From Planctomycetota bacterium (GTDB lineage: Bacteria; Planctomycetota; UBA8742; UBA2392), in the NCBI GenBank assembly GCA_016722065.1, contig JADKGX010000001.1, forward strand, positions 496,001-560,000: 64,000 nucleotides of DNA, given 5' to 3'. A model generated the notes under the pieces. That model made no database searches. It saw only the letters and a list, made by a program, of their open reading frames with translations, and was not told the origin of the DNA. This document shows, piece after piece, positions 24,142-32,111 of the stretch (positions within the stretch are counted from its first letter, which is position 1; every line of letters starts with the position of its first letter). Made by a program: the position numbers and the translations under genes.

Positions 24142-24993
24142 TTACGCAACAAGCCCTGGCTTGCCCTGCAGTTGCCGCGCAAAGGTAAGGTCGTACAAAA
24201 TGCCGACCGCACGACCGCCCTGCGGGCCCGCAGCAAAGCGGCAGGAAAGCAGCACCGGAACTTCGCGCCCGGTGGCGTGCACCAGCCGCACACGGGCAGC
24301 AGCAGAATTGCCCGGTTTCGCCGCGGCCTTTTGAATCAATGAGCCCACGTGGGCGACGTCCTGGCCGTGAACCGGCAGCATGGTGTCTTCGGCCCCAGTG
24401 GCTGCGCCCAGAATCGGCGCCACCTGGGCGCTGGCAACAACGACGGTTGGCTGGCCCTTTACTTCCGCAACCCAGGCCGGGGTGGGCACCTGGCGCAGCA
24501 TCCAGTCTGGTGTCGGAACGCCGGGGTCTGTACTGCGCGGGGCTTCCACATGATTGCGCGGGGCGTCGTGATCTGTGATGACTCCGGATGGCCCTTGCAG
24601 CGAGGCCATGTCGGCCAGATTCAGCACCTGACCGCAAAAGCCGAGGGCCTTGTCGTTGGCGTCGCGCACAACGCGAGCCATCACCAATGTGGGCAGCACG
24701 CGGCCTTCCACATGCACCAGGCGATAGCGTGCCAGTATCGCGCGCTGGCCTTGCAGAGCGCGCTCTGCAAAATCATCTACGACGTCCAGGTCATCGGGGT
24801 GAATGGCGGAAGCCGCGAAGTAGTGCTTATTGTTGACGAAGTCCTGCAGGTCATAACCCAGGTCGTTGCCGCCGCCAGCGTTCAGCCAGCGCATGGTGTA
24901 CAGCCCGTCGTTCTCGCAGAAGTACGAAATCACGGGCAACTGGCGAAGCACCCAGTCAGGGTCAACAAACGCGCTGGACGGTTTTGCGCTCAA
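24142..24993 (-). CDS. Double-PAS-domain protein without output domain
   Basis: The 283-residue protein has PAS 1 at about 12-130 (LPVISYFCENDGLYTMRWLN, IHPDDLDVVDDFAERAL, ARYRLVHVEGR) and a more divergent PAS 2 at about 165-283 (WMLRQVPTPAWVAEVKGQPTV, GQDVAHVGSLIQKA, ARVRLVHATGREVPVLLS). Both end in the same type of C-terminal strand, and the protein stops with LQGKPGLVA, like the shorter neighbour. It is the first gene of the PAS/flavodoxin operon. No signal peptide or membrane segment, so it is cytosolic. It could be a sensor that works by binding a partner; no partner is visible beyond the flavodoxin. Confidence 0.85.
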   Translation of the reverse strand: MSAKPSSAFVDPDWVLRQLPVISYFCENDGLYTMRWLNAGGGNDLGYDLQDFVNNKHYFAASAIHPDDLDVVDDFAERALQGQRAILARYRLVHVEGRVLPTLVMARVVRDANDKALGFCGQVLNLADMASLQGPSGVITDHDAPRNHVEAPRSTDPGVPTPDWMLRQVPTPAWVAEVKGQPTVVVASAQVAPILGAATGAEDTMLPVHGQDVAHVGSLIQKAAAKPGNSAAARVRLVHATGREVPVLLSCRFAAGPQGGRAVGILYDLTFARQLQGKPGLVA

Positions 24994-25125
24994 TGCCTTG
25001 CCCGCCGGTCCGTGAGAAAAGTGACACCAAGTGTAGTTTAGTGCACGCGGCTATCCAAGGCCCACCCAACACCTTGTTGGCTAAACACTTGCAACTTGGT
25101 GCCAGGATGCACAGTGATAAAATGA

Positions 25126-25186
25126 GAAGCCCCCGCGGGGCAATCACGAGGGCTTCAAGCTAACCCCTCCCGGGCAAAGAGGGGTT
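25126..25186 (-). terminator. Two hairpins in the 359-base gap downstream of mnmG
   Basis: AACCCCTC/GAGGGGTT (25162-25186) is followed, in minus-strand order, by a stem GAAGCCC/GGGCTTC (25126-25156) containing a CCCCGCGGGG core and then TCATTTTATC. They likely end the mnmG transcript. The rest of 24994-25352 holds no gene that I can support. Confidence 0.6.
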
Positions 25187-25334
25187 GGGGCACAAAGTCA
25201 GGCGGGTAAGAACCCGCACTGAAAGCCTATCCCGCGCAATGCTGCAAATCAAAATAATCCCGACTTATTGCTTCAACAAAGCGCACAGAGCCTATCGAGC
25301 GCCCATAACTAATCGCACCAATCCACCTGATCGC

Positions 25335-25357
25335 CCTGAATTGGTGTTCAATTCAGG
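25335..25357 (-). other. Hairpin overlapping the mnmG stop codon
   Basis: Perfect CCTGAATT-GGTGTTC-AATTCAGG. The mnmG stop (25353-25355) lies in one arm. No T-run follows, so it is more likely an mRNA end structure than a terminator. Confidence 0.45.
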
Positions 25358-27218
25358 ACTTTGCGCGAATCCAGGTGCGCAGAACCAGCAAATCGGCCGG
25401 GCCAATGCCGGGCACACGGCTTGCCTGGCCCAGCGTCAGCGGGCGCACGCGCCCCAGTTTCTCGCGTGCTTCCTTGCGCAGGTGGCCAAGCTCGTCGTAG
25501 GGCAACTCGCCCGGAAGCCTGATCGATTCAAGCTCCGCAAGCCGCGCGGCGTCCAGGTCCTCGCGCTGCATGTAGCCCGCATAGCGCGCATCGTGCTGCA
25601 ACGTTTCCATGGCCTCGGCGTCCAGGCTGGCCAGTTGTGGCACGCGCGCCACAACTTCGGCCCAGGCCAGTTGCGGTGAACGCAAATGGTCAAAGGCGGT
25701 CTTGCCCTCCCAGCGTGCGCCCCGCAACAGATCCAGGCCGCGCTGCAGGTCGACCAATTTGGCAGCAAGTCGCCCAGTTCTTGACGCGTCAATACAGCCA
25801 ATCGCTTCGCCCACTGGCGTCAGGCGCCGGTCGGCGTTGTCGCTGCGCAGGCGCAGGCGGTACTCGGCCAGGCTGGTGAACATGCGGTAGGGCTCGTCGG
25901 TGCCGCGGGTCGTCAAGTCGTCAATCAGCACGCCTATGTAGGCCTGGTCGCGCCGCAGTATCAGTGGCGGCTTTTCGGCCAGTGTCAGCGCGGCATTCAA
26001 TCCGGCCATCAGGCCCTGGGCCGCGGCTTCTTCATAGCCGGTTGTCCCGTTGATCTGGCCGGCCAGGTACAGGCCGCTGACCAGCTTGGTTTGCAGCGTG
26101 GCATCCACCTGCGTTGGCGGCACGAAATCGTACTCGACGGCATAGCCATAGCGCACGATGCGCGCGTTTTCGAGCCCGGCAATCGTGCGCACCATCGCGT
26201 CCTGCACGTCGCGCGGCATGCTGGTGCTTATGCCGTTGGGGTAGACTTCGTTGGTGTCGCGGCCTTCGGGTTCCAGAAAGACGTGATGGCTGGTTTTATC
26301 GGCGAATCGCTTGATCTTGTCCTCGATGCTCGGGCAATAGCGCGGGCCCACGCCGACAATCTGCCCTGAATACAGCGGGCTGCGCGCCAGGTTGTCGGCA
26401 ATCACCTTGTGGGTGCGTTCGTTGGTGCGCGTAATGAAGCACGAAAGCTGCCGCCGGGTAACTTGACCCGTCATGTACGAAAATGGCCGGGGCGGGTTGT
26501 CGCCCTTTTGTTCATCGGCCTTGGCCCAGTCAATCGTGTTGCCATCCAGTCGCGGCGGGGTGCCGGTTTTCAGCCTGCCCAGCCGAAAACCCAGTTCGCG
26601 CAGCCGCCCGGAAAGCCCCAGCGCGGCCTTTTCTCCGGCGCGCCCGCCGACAATTTTGTCCTCGCCATAGTGCAACAGCCCGCCCAGAAACGTGCCGGTA
26701 GTAAGCACCACGCGCGGCGCGCGGATTTCGCGGCCATCGGCAAGCTTGACGCCAGTGATGCGATTCAAAATTGGCGATTCAAGATTCAAGATGGCCTGCT
26801 GTGCTCCGATGCCCGAAGCTTGAATCTTGAATCCTGAATCTTGAATCAGAAGGTCTACCGCCTCACCCTCCAGAATCGTCAGCCCTGCAGCCTCAATCAT
26901 CGCCTGCGCGGCGCGCTGGTATGCGGCTTTGTCGGCTTGCGCGCGCGGGCTGATGACCGCCGCGCCCTTGCTGGTGTTCAACATGCGAAACTGAATGGCG
27001 GTGGCATCAATCAGGCGGCCCATGGCGCCGCCCAGGGCGTCGATTTCGCGCACAATCTGGCCCTTGGCCACGCCGCCAATGGCGGGGTTACAAGACATGC
27101 GGCCAATGCCCGCGCGTTCAAAGGTCACCAGCGCAACGCGGCAACCAAGGCGCGAGGCCGCCAAAGCGGCCTCAATCCCGGCATGACCACCGCCTACCAC
27201 AATGACGTCGAACTCCAT
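25353..27218 (-). CDS. mnmG: tRNA uridine-5-carboxymethylaminomethyl modification enzyme MnmG (GidA)
   Basis: With MnmE, this 621-residue FAD enzyme modifies U34 of certain tRNAs. It has the FAD dinucleotide fold VIVVGGGHAG (5-14), SCNPAIGGVAKGQI (42-55), DATAIQFRMLN, the FAD-binding TTGTFLGGLLHYG and the C-terminal region ending LRTWIRAKS. Start 27218 matches the family; the track upstream is unrelated. Residues about 126-153 are an extra segment encoded by an inverted array of TTGAATC repeats (26762-26847) that keeps the frame. It sits in a surface-type region between the NAD/insertion strands (after GEAVDLLI and before ITGVKLADG). Divergent birA starts 152 bases away. The enzyme is otherwise complete. 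Confidence 0.96.
   Translation of the reverse strand: MEFDVIVVGGGHAGIEAALAASRLGCRVALVTFERAGIGRMSCNPAIGGVAKGQIVREIDALGGAMGRLIDATAIQFRMLNTSKGAAVISPRAQADKAAYQRAAQAMIEAAGLTILEGEAVDLLIQDSGFKIQASGIGAQQAILNLESPILNRITGVKLADGREIRAPRVVLTTGTFLGGLLHYGEDKIVGGRAGEKAALGLSGRLRELGFRLGRLKTGTPPRLDGNTIDWAKADEQKGDNPPRPFSYMTGQVTRRQLSCFITRTNERTHKVIADNLARSPLYSGQIVGVGPRYCPSIEDKIKRFADKTSHHVFLEPEGRDTNEVYPNGISTSMPRDVQDAMVRTIAGLENARIVRYGYAVEYDFVPPTQVDATLQTKLVSGLYLAGQINGTTGYEEAAAQGLMAGLNAALTLAEKPPLILRRDQAYIGVLIDDLTTRGTDEPYRMFTSLAEYRLRLRSDNADRRLTPVGEAIGCIDASRTGRLAAKLVDLQRGLDLLRGARWEGKTAFDHLRSPQLAWAEVVARVPQLASLDAEAMETLQHDARYAGYMQREDLDAARLAELESIRLPGELPYDELGHLRKEAREKLGRVRPLTLGQASRVPGIGPADLLVLRTWIRAKS
26762..26847. repeat. In-frame palindromic repeat insertion inside mnmG
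   Basis: The left arm has three copies of GATTCAA (26762, 26776, 26784) and the right arm four copies of TTGAATC (26820-26847 region). The best-paired stretch is ATCTTGAATCTTGAATC against its complement. It encodes about 28 residues in MnmG without a stop, much as Rickettsia palindromic elements do in their hosts. Confidence 0.85.
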
Positions 27219-27369
27219 GCAATCAACATTATCTGTGCGTGCCCGGTCGCACAGCACCCGGCTGCGCCATCGCACGCCCGAACTGCGTTGTCCTTGGACT
27301 TGCGCGTTGGCATGGCGCCAGCGTCGTGGCACTCGCATTGGCCCGGACTTGGCCGTACACTCCCCGCCC

Positions 27370-28362
27370 ATGTCCCGCGCCTTGATCCAGTTTCTCAAGA
27401 AGCAAAGCGACTTCACGCCCGTGGATGTCGTGGCTGACGAGCTTGAACTTCACCGCGATGCCGTCTTCACCTGCGTTGAAGACCTGATTGATGTCGGTTA
27501 CTCGATCGAGTTTCACCCCTACCTTGGCATCAAGCTGATCGACATTCCGGACAAGCTGCTGCACGACGAGATTCTGGACGACCTGAACACCAAAATCATC
27601 GGCCGCAACCTTGTTATCCGCGACGAAGTCACCAGCACCAACGACGCGGCCTGGGAGTTGATTGAAGCCGACCCCGCCCTGCCCGACGGCACCGTGGTCG
27701 TGGCCGAGCACCAGACCGCCGGTCGCGGGCGCATGGGCAACGCCTGGCACAGCGCGCGCGGCGCCGGCCTGTGGCTCTCGGTTGTTCTCAAGGCCCATGT
27801 ACCGCCCGACAAAACGGCCTTCCTTACCTGCATGGCAAGCCTGGCACTGGCCAACATGCTGCACCAGTTCATTTACCTGCCGGCCGAGATCAAATGGCCT
27901 AACGACATCATCATTCGTGGCCGAAAAGCCTGCGGCATTTTAGTGGAAGCGCGCAGCGACCAGCCGGACACCTTTGTGCTTGGCATGGGCATGAACGTGA
28001 ACCAGTTGCGCGATGACTTCCCGCAGGATTTGCGCGCCACGGCCACCAGCCTGCGCCTGGAACGCCCCGGGGCTGCAGCCTTGAACCGCATTCGCGTGAT
28101 CCGGCCGCTGATGTTCTACCTGGAGAAGGTCTACGAGCTGCTGCGCAAGAAGAAGTGGGACAAGCTGACCAAGGCCTGGGTGGAGTTCGTGCCCATGGGC
28201 GGCAAATTGGTCACGCTGGAACACGGCGGCCAGCAGTTCAAAGGCACCGTGCAGCGCGTGGACCCGCAAAAGGGCATCACACTGAAGCTGGAAGGCGGCG
28301 AGACGAAAGACTTCAGCGCCGAAGGCGTGGCTAACGTGCGCGAAGCAACGGAAACAGCCTAG
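27370..28362 (+). CDS. birA: Biotin-[acetyl-CoA-carboxylase] ligase (BirA-type, with N-terminal HTH)
   Basis: The 330-residue protein has an N-terminal winged-helix-like part (about 1-75; SDFTPVDVVADELELHRDAVFTCVEDL), the catalytic biotin/lipoate ligase domain with TSTNDAAWEL, GRGRMGNAW (the glycine/arginine biotin-AMP loop) and IKWPNDI, and a small C-terminal SH3-like domain (KLVTLEHGGQQFKGTVQRVDPQKG). It attaches biotin to carboxylases and, with the HTH, may also repress biotin genes. I chose the ATG at 27370; the 56-residue upstream extension is not homologous. No biotin operon is close by. Confidence 0.94.
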   Translation: MSRALIQFLKKQSDFTPVDVVADELELHRDAVFTCVEDLIDVGYSIEFHPYLGIKLIDIPDKLLHDEILDDLNTKIIGRNLVIRDEVTSTNDAAWELIEADPALPDGTVVVAEHQTAGRGRMGNAWHSARGAGLWLSVVLKAHVPPDKTAFLTCMASLALANMLHQFIYLPAEIKWPNDIIIRGRKACGILVEARSDQPDTFVLGMGMNVNQLRDDFPQDLRATATSLRLERPGAAALNRIRVIRPLMFYLEKVYELLRKKKWDKLTKAWVEFVPMGGKLVTLEHGGQQFKGTVQRVDPQKGITLKLEGGETKDFSAEGVANVREATETA

Positions 28363-28363
28363 G

Positions 28364-28451
28364 GACCACAGATTCACGCAGATAGACACCGATAGATATA
28401 GACGAATCAGGTACCCGTTCTATCTGCGTCAATCAAGTTTCATCCGTGGTC
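28364..28451. repeat. CACAGAT-type imperfect inverted repeat, copy 1
   Basis: Arms begin GACCACAGATTCACGCAGAT and end with CTATCTGCGTC...ATCCGTGGTC. The element is about 88 bases and fills nearly the whole gap between birA and the methyltransferase gene. A second relative lies at 30838-30900. Confidence 0.8.
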
Positions 28452-28468
28452 AGGAAAGCCGCTGCGCA

Positions 28469-29236
28469 ATGCAAAACACTCTCTACACGTCGCCCGACCT
28501 CTACGACATGTTCAGCACCGGCGTGGCCGGCGACACGGACTATTTTGCCAGGCTTGCCGCCAAGGCCGGGCGTGTGCTGGAACTTGCCTGCGGCACCGGG
28601 CGCACGCTGGTTCCCATGGCCAAGGCCGGGGCCAGGGTCACGGGGCTGGAACTCGCGCCGGACATGCTGGCCACCTGCAAGCAAGCTGTGGAAGCCGCAG
28701 GCCTTGCGCGCAACGTAACCCTGGTCAAGGGCGACATGCGGCGTTTTGACCTGAAGCAGACGTTTCCGCTGGTGGTGATTCCCTACCGCGCGTTTCAGCA
28801 CCTGCTGCAAGTGAACGACCAGCGCGCGTGCCTGGAACATTGCCGCGAACACTTGACCCGTCAAGGCCGATTGATCGTCAACCTGTTTGACCCCAACCTG
28901 CACCTTCTGGCCGCGAACCTGAGCGCCCATGGCAATGCCGCGCGCCGCGTGGGCGAAGCCAGCACGCCCGACGGCGGCCGCATCACCGCAACGGCGCATC
29001 GCACTGCCTGCCCCGAAGAACAGTACTTTGTTGAGGACTGGGTGTTTGAGAAGTTCGACAAGCAGGGCAACAGCCAGTGGCGCAAGAGCCGCGTGTTCAG
29101 CATGCGATACTTCTTTCGCTATGAAATGGAACACCTGTTTGAGCTGTGCGGGCTGCGCATCGAAAAGCTCGAAGGCGGCTTTAAGGGCCAGCCCTACAAA
29201 CACGGCGCCGAACAGGTTTGGACCGTCCGCCGGTGA
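28469..29236 (+). CDS. Class I SAM-dependent methyltransferase
   Basis: The 255-residue protein has motif I VLELACGTGRTL (about 36-47), the acidic motif II region VTGLELAPDML, motif III-type GDMRRFDL, and PYRAFQHLL in the motif IV position. The C-terminal part (about 165-255) is mixed sheet/helix with FSMRYFFRYEMEHLFELCGL, as in small-molecule methyltransferases of the Methyltransf_25/11 type. The substrate cannot be told. It stands between a CACAGAT-type repeat and a strong terminator, so it is a single-gene unit. Confidence 0.9.
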   Translation: MQNTLYTSPDLYDMFSTGVAGDTDYFARLAAKAGRVLELACGTGRTLVPMAKAGARVTGLELAPDMLATCKQAVEAAGLARNVTLVKGDMRRFDLKQTFPLVVIPYRAFQHLLQVNDQRACLEHCREHLTRQGRLIVNLFDPNLHLLAANLSAHGNAARRVGEASTPDGGRITATAHRTACPEEQYFVEDWVFEKFDKQGNSQWRKSRVFSMRYFFRYEMEHLFELCGLRIEKLEGGFKGQPYKHGAEQVWTVRR

Positions 29237-29300
29237 CAAGTTCACGGGGCCGCGCGGTGACCTGTGGCGTTTGAATCAAGTGCGACGGACGCAGAAATGC

Positions 29301-29340
29301 AAACAGCAGCCCCGCAGGGCTGCTGTTTGTTTTTTTTGTT
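29301..29340 (+). terminator. Terminator of the methyltransferase gene
   Basis: Stem AAACAGCAGCCC-CGCA-GGGCTGCTGTTT (29301-29328) followed by GTTTTTTTT. Confidence 0.93.
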
Positions 29341-29345
29341 GGTGC

Positions 29346-29897
29346 CTATTTCACTTCGCGGTTGATCAGCCACGTCAGGTCTTCGGCGACGGGCCGGTGC
29401 GCCTGCTTGACTCGCCCCTCGTAGGCATACATGTCGGAGCCTTCGTGGTTGCCGGGGCTGTCGAAGCTTCCCTTGAAGATGACTTTGCCGCTTTTGATGT
29501 CCGTGATCGTAACGGTTCCCCAGATACGGCCAGGCATGTTCACAAAGAACGAATAGGTGCCCAGCTTCATGTTGGTCACGGTCATATCGATGCGCGCGCC
29601 CGCGCTGGCCGTAGAACCCGGGCCAAGCGCGTAGACCGGTTTCTTGTCGGTGCGGTTGGTCCATTCGGCAAAGGCCCGCGACCAATCGGCCGTCTTGCTT
29701 GGCCAATCCGCCGACTTGATTTCCCATTCCGCCGGGACATCGAAGTCATACTTCACCGGAGCGACATGAAACGCCGTGGTCGCCTGGATTGCCGCTGCGT
29801 CGTCTACTTCTGGTTTGATCACCCGCAGCCCGCCGCCACAGCCGGCAAGAACAACGGTTGACACCGCCACCAGCACCAGCTTCGCAAGCGTTTTCAT
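29346..29897 (-). CDS. Small lipoprotein of unknown function
   Basis: The 183-residue protein has a lipobox (VSTVVLAGC, Cys about 19) after a short basic start MKTLAKL. The mature part is mostly beta: KYDFDVPAEWEI, ARIDMTVTNMKLGTY, GTVTITDIKSGKVIFKGSF, and it ends AEDLTWLINREVK. The pattern of a lipoprotein carrying a single ligand-type beta domain recalls DUF4410-type proteins, but the match is weak and I do not assign a function. The start at 29897 was chosen because it gives the lipoprotein signal; the longer frame does not. It is probably monocistronic, with 64 bases to the gene upstream. Confidence 0.82.
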   Translation of the reverse strand: MKTLAKLVLVAVSTVVLAGCGGGLRVIKPEVDDAAAIQATTAFHVAPVKYDFDVPAEWEIKSADWPSKTADWSRAFAEWTNRTDKKPVYALGPGSTASAGARIDMTVTNMKLGTYSFFVNMPGRIWGTVTITDIKSGKVIFKGSFDSPGNHEGSDMYAYEGRVKQAHRPVAEDLTWLINREVK

Positions 29898-29961
29898 GGC
29901 ATGCCCTTTGTGTGTGTGCCCGCCAGGATTGTCGCCTGCACCACAGCAACGGTCAAACCTA

Positions 29962-30813
29962 TTACCACTTGTAGAACCCCTGGCCGGATTTCTTGCCCAG
30001 CTTGTTTTCGGCAACCATTTTGCGCATCAGTTCGGGGGCTTTAAACACTTCGCTGCGCAGTTCTTTGTGCAGGTAGTCAGCGATGTTCAGGCGCACATCC
30101 AGGCCCACTACGTCGGTCAATTTGAGTGGGCCCATCGGGTGCGCGTAGCCTAGTTCCAGCGCTTTGTCGATGTCCTGCGGGCTTGCGACGCCCTGTTCGA
30201 CCATGCGGATTGCCTCCAGCCCCAGGCACACGCCCAAGCGGCTTGTGGCGAAGCCGGGAAAATCTTTGACGACAATGCAATCCTTGCCCAGCCTGGCACC
30301 CACGTCCTGGGCTACCGCCAGTGTTTCGGGGCCGGTCTTGTCGGCAACCACCAGTTCCAGCAGCTTCATAATGTGCACCGGGTTGAAAAAGTGCATGCCG
30401 ATGAAGCGGTCGGGGCGCTTGGTCACGGCGGCGAGCTTGGCAATGCTCAAGCTGCTGGTGTTGCTGCCAAAGATGGTTTCTTTACCGCAGATGGCCTCGA
30501 GTCTGGCGTACAGGTCCTGTTTCAACTCGATCTTTTCCGGAATCGCCTCAATCACCAGTTGCGCGCCCCTGGCGGCTGTTGACAGGTCAACAGTAGTGCG
30601 GATGTTGGCCAGCGTGGCGGCCTTCTGTTCGGGCGTGGTCTTGCCCCTTTCGATGCCTTTGTCGAGGTTGGCGGTGATGTTCTTGAGCCCGCGGTCGACA
30701 AAATCCTGCTGGATGTCGTACAGCGCCACCTTGAAACCCGCGCCCGCGGCCACGTGGGCAATGCCGTGGCCCATGGTCCCTGCGCCGATCACGGCGACGT
30801 GCTCGATGTTCAT
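29962..30813 (-). CDS. 3-hydroxyacyl-CoA (3-hydroxybutyryl-CoA) dehydrogenase
   Basis: This 283-residue NAD(P)-dependent enzyme has the Rossmann motif VAVIGAGTMGHGIA (7-20), the substrate-side NTSSLSI, catalytic His in GMHFFNPVHIMKLLELV, and the C-terminal domain DFPGFATSRLGVCLGLEAIRM ending KKSGQGFYKW. It oxidises (S)-3-hydroxyacyl-CoA in beta-oxidation or reduces acetoacetyl-CoA in the reverse direction. Its size and sequence match the short Hbd type. It follows the crotonase gene on the same strand with a 94-base gap filled by a CACAGAT-type repeat, so cotranscription is likely. The start at 30813 removes an unrelated 11-residue extension. Confidence 0.94.
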   Translation of the reverse strand: MNIEHVAVIGAGTMGHGIAHVAAGAGFKVALYDIQQDFVDRGLKNITANLDKGIERGKTTPEQKAATLANIRTTVDLSTAARGAQLVIEAIPEKIELKQDLYARLEAICGKETIFGSNTSSLSIAKLAAVTKRPDRFIGMHFFNPVHIMKLLELVVADKTGPETLAVAQDVGARLGKDCIVVKDFPGFATSRLGVCLGLEAIRMVEQGVASPQDIDKALELGYAHPMGPLKLTDVVGLDVRLNIADYLHKELRSEVFKAPELMRKMVAENKLGKKSGQGFYKW

Positions 30814-30837
30814 GTTCCACCTTGTCCCAAACAACAA

Positions 30838-30900
30838 GTGGTCCACAGATACACACAGATGAACTCAGAGGAAGCCATGTCTGTGTCTATCTGTGTTCCA
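30838..30900. repeat. CACAGAT-type imperfect inverted repeat, copy 2
   Basis: GTGGTCCACAGATACACACAG on the left, TCTGTGTCTATCTGTGTTCC on the right. It lies between the crotonase and 3-hydroxyacyl-CoA dehydrogenase genes. The first 20 bases of the two arms pair with few mismatches. Confidence 0.8.
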
Positions 30901-30907
30901 AATCAGT

Positions 30908-31678
30908 CTAAGCCTTCTTCTTTTTCTCGAGGAAATCCGTCATGCGCTTTTGCTTGTCTTCGCTTTCGAACAGCAGGGCCTGGGCGACGCTTTCGAAGAC
31001 CAGCCCCGAGTCCATGCCCATGCGCGTGCTTTGGTTCAGGGCGACTTTGGCCATCCGCACGGCCAGTTGCCCTTTGCGCAGAATGCTGTGGGCCAGCTTG
31101 TGGGCCTCGTTGCGTACTTCTGCGTCGGGTACCAGGCGGTTCAGCAGGCCGATTCGATAGCATTCGGCGGCATCAATGATTGCGCCTGTCAGCACCAACT
31201 CCTTGGCCCGGCCCAGCCCTACAATGCGCGGCAGACGCTGGGTGCCGCCAGCGGCCGGAATGATGCCCAAGTTCACTTCTGGTTGGCCCATTTTGGTGCT
31301 TTCGCCGCCCACGCGCATGTCACAGCACAGCGCCAGTTCACAGCCGCCGCCCAGCGCATAGCCCTTGATTGCTGCTATCACTGGCGCCGGGAAACTCTCT
31401 ATCTTGTTAAACAGCGCGTTGTTGATTGCGGAAAGGCTTTCCAGGGCCTTGCGGTCGCGAAGCTCCGCAATATCAGCCCCGGCGGCAAAGTCTTCGCCTT
31501 CGTGTTCCAGGATTACACAGCCGATATCGGCCCCGTCTCGCAAGGTGTCAAAGGCGTGGTGCAACTCGGTGACCATGGCCTTGTTGATGGCGTTTTTCAC
31601 GGCCGGCCGACGCAGCGTGATCATGGCCAGGCGGGGTTCCATGGCGTCACGTGCCAGAGAGATCAGTTGGTAGGTCAT
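30908..31678 (-). CDS. Enoyl-CoA hydratase/isomerase (crotonase family)
   Basis: This 256-residue protein has the oxyanion-hole motif DFAAGADIAEL, the core GYALGGGCELALCCDMRV (first catalytic Glu position in GGCE) and the second Glu region MGQPEVNLGIIPAAGGTQRL. Both Glu residues are present, so hydratase activity is expected. The end is Lys-rich. It forms a pair with the 3-hydroxyacyl-CoA dehydrogenase downstream, covering two consecutive beta-oxidation steps. No thiolase or acyl-CoA dehydrogenase is in the window. Start 31678; the 54-residue upstream extension is not homologous. Confidence 0.94.
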   Translation of the reverse strand: MTYQLISLARDAMEPRLAMITLRRPAVKNAINKAMVTELHHAFDTLRDGADIGCVILEHEGEDFAAGADIAELRDRKALESLSAINNALFNKIESFPAPVIAAIKGYALGGGCELALCCDMRVGGESTKMGQPEVNLGIIPAAGGTQRLPRIVGLGRAKELVLTGAIIDAAECYRIGLLNRLVPDAEVRNEAHKLAHSILRKGQLAVRMAKVALNQSTRMGMDSGLVFESVAQALLFESEDKQKRMTDFLEKKKKA

Positions 31679-31739
31679 GGCTGGATTGTGGCGTGAACAG
31701 CCGCCAAGTGCAATCTGCCCGCCGGTTGCGGGAAGGGGG

Positions 31740-32102
31740 TCAAGCAGGCTGCAGGAATTCCAGGCGGTTGCCGGCCGGGTCTTCACTGAAAATGCGGCGA
31801 AAGCCGGCAATGCCGCCGCCATCCTTGACCGGGCGGCCATCTCCCTTAAGCAGCGTCTTCACGCGGTCCAGGTCTGCCACGACAAACGCGACGTGGGCTT
31901 TGGTGGCCGCGACGAACCCCTGCGTTTGAATGCCAACGTGAAGCTGGATGTTTCCTGCCTGGAACCATGCGCCGCGGGCGTCGTCGGTGCCGGCAGGTTT
32001 TTCGAGGCGCACCAGACCCAGCAATCCGCCATAGAAGCGCACCGCCGCTTGTTCGAGTGCCGGCGGCACCGCAACCTGCACGTGATCGATGGCCTGGATC
32101 AT
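31740..32102 (-). CDS. VOC-superfamily protein
   Basis: The 120-residue protein shows the VOC fold pattern: IDHVQVAVPPALEQAAVRFYGGLLGL at the start (with His7), HVGIQTQ and HVAFVVADLDRVKTLL in the middle, and FSEDPAGNRLEFLQP at the end with the usual Glu. Known relatives are glyoxalases, dioxygenases and epimerases. It ends 61 bases before the crotonase gene and begins 9 bases after the small gene upstream, so the three probably share a transcript with the acyl-CoA genes. The substrate is unknown. Confidence 0.88.
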   Translation of the reverse strand: MIQAIDHVQVAVPPALEQAAVRFYGGLLGLVRLEKPAGTDDARGAWFQAGNIQLHVGIQTQGFVAATKAHVAFVVADLDRVKTLLKGDGRPVKDGGGIAGFRRIFSEDPAGNRLEFLQPA

Positions 32103-32111
32103 GGGCGAAGA

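Noticed and set aside
25200..25334. Possible riboswitch or small RNA in the mnmG-PAS gap
   Set aside because: Only short stems (such as GCGGGTAAGAACCCGC) were seen, with no match to a structured RNA I can name.
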